Assembly (NCBI GenBank): GCA_026984045.1
Contig: JALSSV010000086.1
Span: forward strand, 1-35,860
DNA: 35,860 nucleotides
Origin: Chromatiales bacterium
GTDB lineage: Bacteria; Pseudomonadota; Gammaproteobacteria; UBA6429; Thiohalophilaceae
Reading direction: 5' to 3'
The position numbers and the translations under genes were made by a program. Shown here piece by piece: positions 31,451-35,860 of this stretch (within the stretch, counting starts at the first letter, position 1; every line of letters starts with the position of its first letter). The notes under the pieces were generated by a model, which was not told the origin of the DNA, did no database searches, and saw only the letters and a list, made by a program, of their open reading frames with translations.

Positions 31451-31465
31451 GTCAATATGGTTGAC
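31451..31465. promoter_or_regulatory. Second MarR half-operator overlapping the marR start
   Basis: GTCAA-TATGG-TTGAC repeats the core of the upstream operator (GTCAA-TTAGG-TTGAC) with the same spacing, and includes the marR ATG at 31457. It probably gives autoregulation. Confidence 0.55.
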
Positions 31466-31942
31466 CAAAAATCCTCTGCCGACGAAGCGGATCTGAACGC
31501 GGCCCTCGAAGCCCTGCATTTCGGTTTCCGTGCGATCACGGCCATCCCCGATGCGCGGCTGAAGGCCCTGGGGCTGTCGCGGGTCCATCACCGGATTCTG
31601 TATTTCATCGCCCGCCATCCAGGCTGCAGCATCAACCAACTGCTGGGCATCATGCGGATCAGCAAGCAGTATCTGCACCGTCCGCTGCGGCGCCTGATGG
31701 ATGACGGTTATGTGGCGGTGCGGCAGGATGCGCAGGATCGGCGCATCAAGCGACTCACCCTGACTCCTGCCGGTCAGCGCCTGGAGACCGAACTCACCGG
31801 CATCCAGCGCAAGCAGATCCGGCAGGTCTTCCAGAAGGCCGGTCCCGCCGCGGAAGCCGGCTGGCGGCAGGTGATGGCGCTGCTGGGAGCCGAACTCGAC
31901 TCGCCACAGGCCGGGCCGGAGGCAGGCGGAATGAACGGTTGA
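31457..31942 (+). CDS. MarR-family transcriptional regulator
   Basis: 161 aa. The winged helix-turn-helix reads LSRVHHRILYFIARHPGCSI, the recognition helix RISKQYLHRPLRRLMDDGYV and the wing RQDAQDRRIKRLTLTPAG. Flanking helices form the dimer domain. The start at 31457 is preferred, since the in-frame ATG at 31424 lies inside the upstream operator. There is no clear Shine-Dalgarno, and TATCAT at 31445 suggests a very short or absent leader. Divergent from ilvE, with two matching operators between. The ligand is unknown. Confidence 0.88.
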   Translation: MVDQKSSADEADLNAALEALHFGFRAITAIPDARLKALGLSRVHHRILYFIARHPGCSINQLLGIMRISKQYLHRPLRRLMDDGYVAVRQDAQDRRIKRLTLTPAGQRLETELTGIQRKQIRQVFQKAGPAAEAGWRQVMALLGAELDSPQAGPEAGGMNG

Positions 31943-31945
31943 ATG

Positions 31946-32213
31946 TTACTAATCCCAACGGTAACAAAGCCTCATTCAGCGGGTCTCTGGATGGTCAGGC
32001 GCAAGGCGCCGTGGCGTCGGCAGGGTCATTCCCTGTCAAGCCGCGGCAACGCCGCGAATGGCCATCCAGAGGCCCGCCCGAAGGGAGCGAACCTGATGCG
32101 CCGGCTCGGCGTTGCGGTCCTTGCCAAGGGCTAGCCATTCCCTGCGGACCGCGCCTTGATCCGGCGCATCAGGTTCGCTCTGAATGAGGCTTTGTTACCG
32201 TTGGGATTAGTAA
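31946..32213. mobile_element. MITE-like element with 34-bp perfect terminal inverted repeats
   Basis: The ends at 31946-31979 and 32180-32213 are perfect reverse complements over 34 bases, starting TTACTAATCCCAACGG. Inside are a perfect 20-base pair (32085-32104 with 32161-32180) and a 13-of-14 pair (31981-31994 with 32062-32075). The second arm of the 20-base pair abuts the right terminal repeat. No open frame of note lies inside. A TA just inside each outer end could be an IS630/Tc1-type target duplication. It fills the gap between the stops of the convergent marR and selO genes. Confidence 0.8.
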
Positions 32214-33689
32214 TCAGGTTCCGCAATAGGTCACGAAGGGGCCGAAATCGTCCGGCGGGGGACTGGCATGGGCGTCCGCCTCCGGCTGCACGGTGAAGGG
32301 CTGGCGGACGACGGCAAGAAGACGCCGGAACGGCGCCAGATCCCCTTCCAGGGCCGCCGACAATGCCGCTTCCACCAGGTGGTTGCGCGGAATGTACAGG
32401 GGGTTGACCCGATCCATCGTGGCGGCCCGCGCCTCGGCCGCCTGCGGCTCCCGGGCCAGCCGCGCCTGCCAGCCTTCGAGCCAGTTACGGGCTTGCCGAG
32501 GGGAGGTGAACAGATCCAGAAACGGGCCGTTCTCGCCCCGCAACACCGCCGACAGGTGCCGGAAGGCGAGCGTGTAATCCGCCTCACCGCGGTGCATGCA
32601 TTCCAGCAGATCGTCGATCAGCGCCGCGTCTTCGTCTTCCGCCGTCGTCAGCCCGAGTTTCTGCCGCATGCCGGCGAGCCAGTGGTGGCGATAGCGTTCC
32701 GGCACGGCCCGGATCACCTCGCTGGCCTGCTCCACGGCCCGCCGGGAGTCCTCGTCGATCAGCGGCAACAGCGCTTCGGCCAGGCGGGCGAGGTTCCAGA
32801 CCAGAATGGCGGGCTGATTGTCGAACGCATAGCGACCGTCCCGATCGATGGAGCTGAACACGGTGTCCGGCACGTAGCGGTCGACGAAGGCGCAGGGGCC
32901 ATAGTCGATGGTCTCGCCCGAGATCGTCACGTTGTCCGTGTTCATCACGCCATGCACGAAACCCACGTGCATCCAGCGGGCCACGAGTTGCGCCTGCCGC
33001 TCGGCCACCTGCTCGAGAAAGGCCAGGTACCTGTCCGGGCGGTCGGCCAGATCCGGATCGTGGCGGCTGATGGCGTAATCGGCCAGCCGCCGCAGATCGG
33101 CCACCCGACCGCGCGCCGCGGCGAATTCGAGGCTGCCCACCCGCAGGTGGCTCGCCGCCACCCGGGCCAGCACCGCGCCGGGCTGGGGGGATTCCCGGTA
33201 CACCGGCTCGCCCGTGAGCACCGCCGCCAGGGCCCGTGTGGTGGGGATCCCCAGCGCGTGCATCGCCTCGCCCATCAGGTATTCCCGCAGCACCGGGCCC
33301 AGAGCCGCCTTGCCATCCCCGCCCCGCGAGAAGGGCGTCGGCCCCGAGCCTTTCAGATGCAGATCGCGCAACTTGCCGGCGGGATCGCGGATCTCGCCCA
33401 GCAACAGGGCCCGCCCGTCGCCCAGTTGCGGCGCGAACTGCCCGAACTGGTGCCCGGCGTAGGCCATCGCCACCGGTCGCGCCCCGGCCGGCACGCTCGC
33501 GCCACAAAGAAGCTGCGCCCCCTCGCTCGACTCCAGCTCGCCCGGCAGCCCCAGTTCCCCCGCCAGTTCCGCGTTGAACAGCAGGATCCGCGGCGCAGGC
33601 ACCTCGTCCCCTTTCCAAGGCACATGAAAGCCTTCCAGCTTGCGGGCATAGTCGTCTTCGAGGGGGAGATGCAGGGCAGGGGAGCGCAT
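32214..33689 (-). CDS. selO: Protein adenylyltransferase SelO (YdiU)
   Basis: 491 aa from the ATG at 33689. This pseudokinase-fold enzyme moves AMP from ATP to Ser, Thr or Tyr residues of target proteins. The motifs are typical: YAGHQFGQFAPQLGDGRA, LKGSGPTPFSRGGDGKAAL, HGVMNTDNVTISGETIDYGP with the metal-binding Asn and Asp, and DNQPAILVWNLARLAEALL. The C-terminus ends TYCGT: a Cys third from the end, where eukaryotic SelO has selenocysteine. The stop codon directly abuts the MITE-like element. The ribosome site is weak, and an in-frame ATG 22 codons upstream is possible. Confidence 0.93.
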   Translation of the reverse strand: MRSPALHLPLEDDYARKLEGFHVPWKGDEVPAPRILLFNAELAGELGLPGELESSEGAQLLCGASVPAGARPVAMAYAGHQFGQFAPQLGDGRALLLGEIRDPAGKLRDLHLKGSGPTPFSRGGDGKAALGPVLREYLMGEAMHALGIPTTRALAAVLTGEPVYRESPQPGAVLARVAASHLRVGSLEFAAARGRVADLRRLADYAISRHDPDLADRPDRYLAFLEQVAERQAQLVARWMHVGFVHGVMNTDNVTISGETIDYGPCAFVDRYVPDTVFSSIDRDGRYAFDNQPAILVWNLARLAEALLPLIDEDSRRAVEQASEVIRAVPERYRHHWLAGMRQKLGLTTAEDEDAALIDDLLECMHRGEADYTLAFRHLSAVLRGENGPFLDLFTSPRQARNWLEGWQARLAREPQAAEARAATMDRVNPLYIPRNHLVEAALSAALEGDLAPFRRLLAVVRQPFTVQPEADAHASPPPDDFGPFVTYCGT

Positions 33690-33766
33690 GGACGGAATAC
33701 CGCTGAGAAACTGGACTGAGTATAAACAGGTGGGAGAAGGGCTTCTACGACACAAGTTGCAGGGGA

Positions 33767-33795
33767 TTGGCGGAGGTCTATATTTGGTCTATATT
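33767..33795 (+). promoter_or_regulatory. Promoter and tandem operator of the toxin-antitoxin pair
   Basis: TTGGCG at 33767-33772, 17 bases, TATATT at 33790-33795. Overlapping it are two direct copies of GGTCTATATT (33775-33784 and 33786-33795), spaced 11 bases, one helical turn. This fits the cooperative autorepression usual for Phd-type antitoxins. Confidence 0.6.
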
Positions 33796-33825
33796 CAGTC
33801 TCATTGAAGCGAAAGCGGGGCCACA

Positions 33826-34104
33826 ATGAAATATTCGGATCGAATCAAACCCATCAGTTACCTCAAGGCGCATGCAGCAGACGTGGTGCGGGAGCTGACC
33901 GAGCGAAGAGAGCCCATGATCATCACCCAGAATGGTGAAGCCCGGCTCGTGGTCCAGGATGTCGAGAGCTATGAACAGACCCAGGAAACCCTGGCCCTCC
34001 TCAAGATTCTGGCGCTGGGCACCCAGCAAATCGACGCAGGCCGCGTTACGCCCGCCGTGGAAGCCTTCCGCCGCGTCCGCAAGCGACAACATGAAGGTTC
34101 ATGA
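33826..34104 (+). CDS. Type II antitoxin, Phd/YefM family
   Basis: 92 aa. The N-terminal Phd/YefM fold shows the pattern ISYLKAHAADVVRELTERRE followed by PMIITQNGEARLVVQDVESY. The C-terminal third is a helical, charged toxin-binding tail. It binds the toxin and represses its own promoter. The ATG is followed by overlap with the toxin gene (ATGA at 34101-34104). Confidence 0.9.
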   Translation: MKYSDRIKPISYLKAHAADVVRELTERREPMIITQNGEARLVVQDVESYEQTQETLALLKILALGTQQIDAGRVTPAVEAFRRVRKRQHEGS

Positions 34105-34427
34105 CCTTTCAGATCCTGCTCACCGAGGACGCGCTGCATGACCTCGAAGCGCTGTATGACTACATCACGTATCACGATGGGTCGGAAAAGGCCGAATATG
34201 TTCTGGGCCGGATCGAGTCGGTGATTCTCGGCCTGAGCAATTTTCCCGAACGGGGAAATCTGCCACCGGAACTTTCCCCGCTTGGCATCAGGGAATATCG
34301 TGAGGTCTTCTTCAAGCCCTATCGAATCATCTATCGAATCATGGGCGAGAAGATCTACGTTTACCTGATTGCCGACGGTCGCAGAGACATGCAGACGCTG
34401 CTGGCGCGTCGCTTGCTGCAACAATAA
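34101..34427 (+). CDS. Type II toxin, ParE/RelE superfamily
   Basis: 108 aa. ParE-like layout: LTEDALHDLEALYDYITYHD at the N-terminus, then YREVFFKPYRIIYRIMGEKI and YLIADGRRDMQTLLARRLL. ParE members poison gyrase, while RelE members cleave mRNA; the C-terminal DGRRDMQTLL form is typical of ParE-type entries. Coupled by ATGA to the antitoxin. Confidence 0.9.
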   Translation: MTFQILLTEDALHDLEALYDYITYHDGSEKAEYVLGRIESVILGLSNFPERGNLPPELSPLGIREYREVFFKPYRIIYRIMGEKIYVYLIADGRRDMQTLLARRLLQQ

Positions 34428-34466
34428 AACTGTGCCGGCCTCTCCGCGACGTTGCCGGGAATGAAA

Positions 34467-34492
34467 AAGGCCAACCCGCCCGGGTTGGCCTT
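34467..34492. terminator. Hairpin terminator after the toxin gene
   Basis: AAGGCCAACCCG-CC-CGGGTTGGCCTT, a perfect 12-base stem. The T-run lies on the minus-strand side (AAAAA precedes on plus), so it is best read as a leftward terminator, with weaker effect on the rightward toxin transcript. It marks the border to the recombinase remnant. Confidence 0.6.
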
Positions 34493-34502
34493 GGGGTATT
34501 GG

Positions 34503-35350
34503 TGGATGTGACGAGGGAGCGGATCCGCGGCAAGATCGCCATCAGCAAGAAGAGGGCTGTGGATGGGCGGCATCCCGCCCCTTGGCTACGACGTGCAGGA
34601 CCGGCGCTTGGTGGTCAACGAGCGCGAGGCCAGGACCGTCCGGCACATCTTCCGCCGCTTCGTCCAGCTGGGTTCCGCAACCCGGCTGGTGAAGGAACTG
34701 CGGCTGGACGGCGTCACCTCCAAATCCGGGGTCACCCAGAGCGGCCGGCGGCGGGAGGGTAAGCCCATCGACAAGAGCCTGATCTGGAAAATGCTCAATA
34801 ACTGCGTCTACCTGGGCTAGGTCAAGCACAAGGAGCGGTGGTACAAGGGCGAGCACCCGTCCATCATTGACAAGGCGCTCTGGGACCATGTCCTGGTCAT
34901 CCTCGAAACCAACTGGCGCAAGCGGGCCAATGCCATCCGCGGCAAGGTGCCGTTCCTGCTCAAGGGGCTGGTGTTCGGCAGCGACGGGCGGGCCATGTCT
35001 CCCTACAACACCAAGAACCGCTACGGTCGGCGCAAGCTGGTAACACTGCGCAACGCGAAACGATCGCTCCGAAACGTCCCTGGGACGATGCGCTCACCCC
35101 CATGCCGTTGGCGCTGGCCCGCAGGCTCCGCTGGCTGGCCATGCTGGCGTCCGGCAAGGCGGGCACACTCCGGGAGATCGCCGACAAGGAAGGCGTTGAC
35201 AACAGCTACGTGAGCCGCATGATCAACCTGACCTGCATGGCGCCGGATATTGTGGCCGCCGTCCTCGACGACACGCTGCCGGATGATGTCACTCTGTTCG
35301 AACTGGCGGTGGATCCGCCGGGGGGGCGTGGGAGGAGCGGCGCAAGTTAA
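34503..35350 (+). pseudogene. Decayed large serine recombinase
   Basis: Four pieces of one protein lie in order in different frames. Piece 1 reads VDVTRERIRGKIAISKK from 34503 and has no catalytic resolvase domain before it. A one-base shift near 34552 leads to piece 2, MGGIPPLGYDVQDRRLVVNE and the following recombinase domain. This ends at a TAG at 34818-34820 in CVYLG-stop-VKHKERWYKGE, where a GAG Glu codon is expected. Piece 3 continues to KNRYGRRKLVT near 35043. After an apparent internal deletion, piece 4 (from about 35052) carries LARRLRWLAMLASGKAGTLR and the helix-turn-helix DNSYVSRMINLT found at the C-termini of such recombinases. Probably a relic of a prophage or similar element. Confidence 0.85.
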
Positions 35351-35751
35351 TCAGTCAGCAGCTTCTTCATCGCTGAAACCGCCACCCCCTGATTACTTTC
35401 GACGTTGGACGACCGCACCTCAGAGAATTGATCGATATATTCTTTACCCCATACGTACAGCGCTTCCAGAATCGGGATCAGCGTTTTCCCGAAATCGGTG
35501 AGTACGTATTCCACCCGTGGTGGCACTTCGGGATAGACGGTGCGAGCCACAATCCGGTCCCGCTCGAGTTCCCGAAGTTGCCTCGTCAGGGTCCGTTGTG
35601 TGACGTCCGGGATCAGGCGGCGTAATTCGTTGAAGCGCCGTTTGCCGTCTTTCAGATGGAACAGGACTAGCCCTTTCCATTTGCCGCCCAGCGCTTCCAG
35701 AGCGGCCTCGACGGGGCAGCCGAAATTGCAGTCGTAGCGTTCATGCCGCAT
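35347..35751 (-). CDS. HxlR-family transcriptional regulator
   Basis: 134 aa. The N-terminal [20 protein letters not shown] carries the family Cys pair (C8, C12), which in some members senses thiol-reactive compounds. The winged helix continues with [20 protein letters not shown] and [20 protein letters not shown]. The tail of about 25 residues is variable. GGAGG lies 13 bases ahead of the ATG. It overlaps the last codon of the recombinase remnant tail-to-tail. The cognate target is probably the divergent gene beyond the right edge. Confidence 0.88.
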   Translation of the reverse strand: MRHERYDCNFGCPVEAALEALGGKWKGLVLFHLKDGKRRFNELRRLIPDVTQRTLTRQLRELERDRIVARTVYPEVPPRVEYVLTDFGKTLIPILEALYVWGKEYIDQFSEVRSSNVESNQGVAVSAMKKLLTD

Positions 35752-35782
35752 GGCCGGCGGTATCCTCCATGTGCCTGGGTGA

Positions 35783-35808
35783 CATCGATGTGCGTTCTTA
35801 CATGGATG
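35783..35808. promoter_or_regulatory. Possible HxlR operator
   Basis: CATCGATGT, eight bases, ACATGGATG: an imperfect palindrome with eight of nine matches between the hxlR-type gene and a divergent gene. The Shine-Dalgarno of that gene (GGAGG at about 35851-35855) is the last thing in the window. Confidence 0.4.
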
Positions 35809-35860
35809 GTGCCGCTAGCATAGCATACGAGGCCGGTTCATGAATGATTGGAGGTGAAAT

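Noticed and set aside
30389-31942. 517-codon plus-strand frame ending in the MarR protein
   Set aside because: Only the last 161 codons are MarR. The first 350 codons are antisense to ilvE and run through the operators.
32268-33719. 483-codon plus-strand frame opposite selO
   Set aside because: Antisense to a clear SelO; Arg/His/Gln-rich shadow frame.

Overview
The window is high-GC DNA with long overlapping reading frames, Shine-Dalgarno-led genes and gene families typical of a motile gammaproteobacterium (flagellar FliA and FliK, YqiB/DUF1249, SlyX, SelO, ElaB/YqjD-like and YqjE-like proteins, CRP-type sites). The split YeeE/YedE carrier and the YeiH-type permease fit an organism with an active sulfur metabolism, but the species cannot be named from this sequence alone. 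No rRNA, tRNA or CRISPR array was seen. Left edge (1-890): the 5' part of a leftward gene whose protein weakly recalls type VI secretion toxin-family N-termini, then a divergent control region with a CRP-like site and a near-perfect sigma-54 promoter for fliK. Chemotaxis island (890-12766): fliK, then a sigma-28-type promoter, a STAS-domain gene and the operon cheY-cheA-cheW-parA-(52-codon Arg-rich ORF)-receptor-cheR-cheD-cheB, followed by fliA, the sigma factor expected to read the sigma-28-type promoters. The gene order is that of the F7/Che2 class of Pseudomonas and Vibrio. The receptor is not a standard Aer2: it is soluble and reads globin, three PAS domains, HAMP-like helices, signalling hairpin and a C-terminal EWEEF CheR tether. 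Together with the ParA gene this suggests a cytoplasmic, gas-sensing, actively partitioned array. This is the most interesting system in the window. Middle (12948-25204): a membrane protein coupled to a VWA-domain lipoprotein, a DUF1249 gene, a SPOR protein, a densely regulated promoter region before a Cys-motif/ankyrin protein and a split sulfur carrier, an envelope-stress-like trio interrupted by a nested inverted-repeat element, an ECF sigma/anti-sigma pair, a YeiH-family permease with a small Cys-rich protein, and a leftward AI-2E family permease. Right part (25360-35860): a conserved-looking unknown gene, a divergent pair made of an FAD-type Aer receptor and a GAF-PAS-GGDEF-EAL protein whose cyclase site is degenerate, slyX, ilvE divergent from a marR gene across a perfect palindrome, a MITE-like element with 34-bp perfect terminal inverted repeats, selO, a Phd/ParE-type toxin-antitoxin pair, a decayed serine recombinase and an HxlR regulator. 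Motility and chemotaxis thus dominate: two oxygen/redox-type receptors, the flagellar sigma factor, a c-di-GMP phosphodiesterase candidate and several sigma-28-like promoters lie within about 30 kb.
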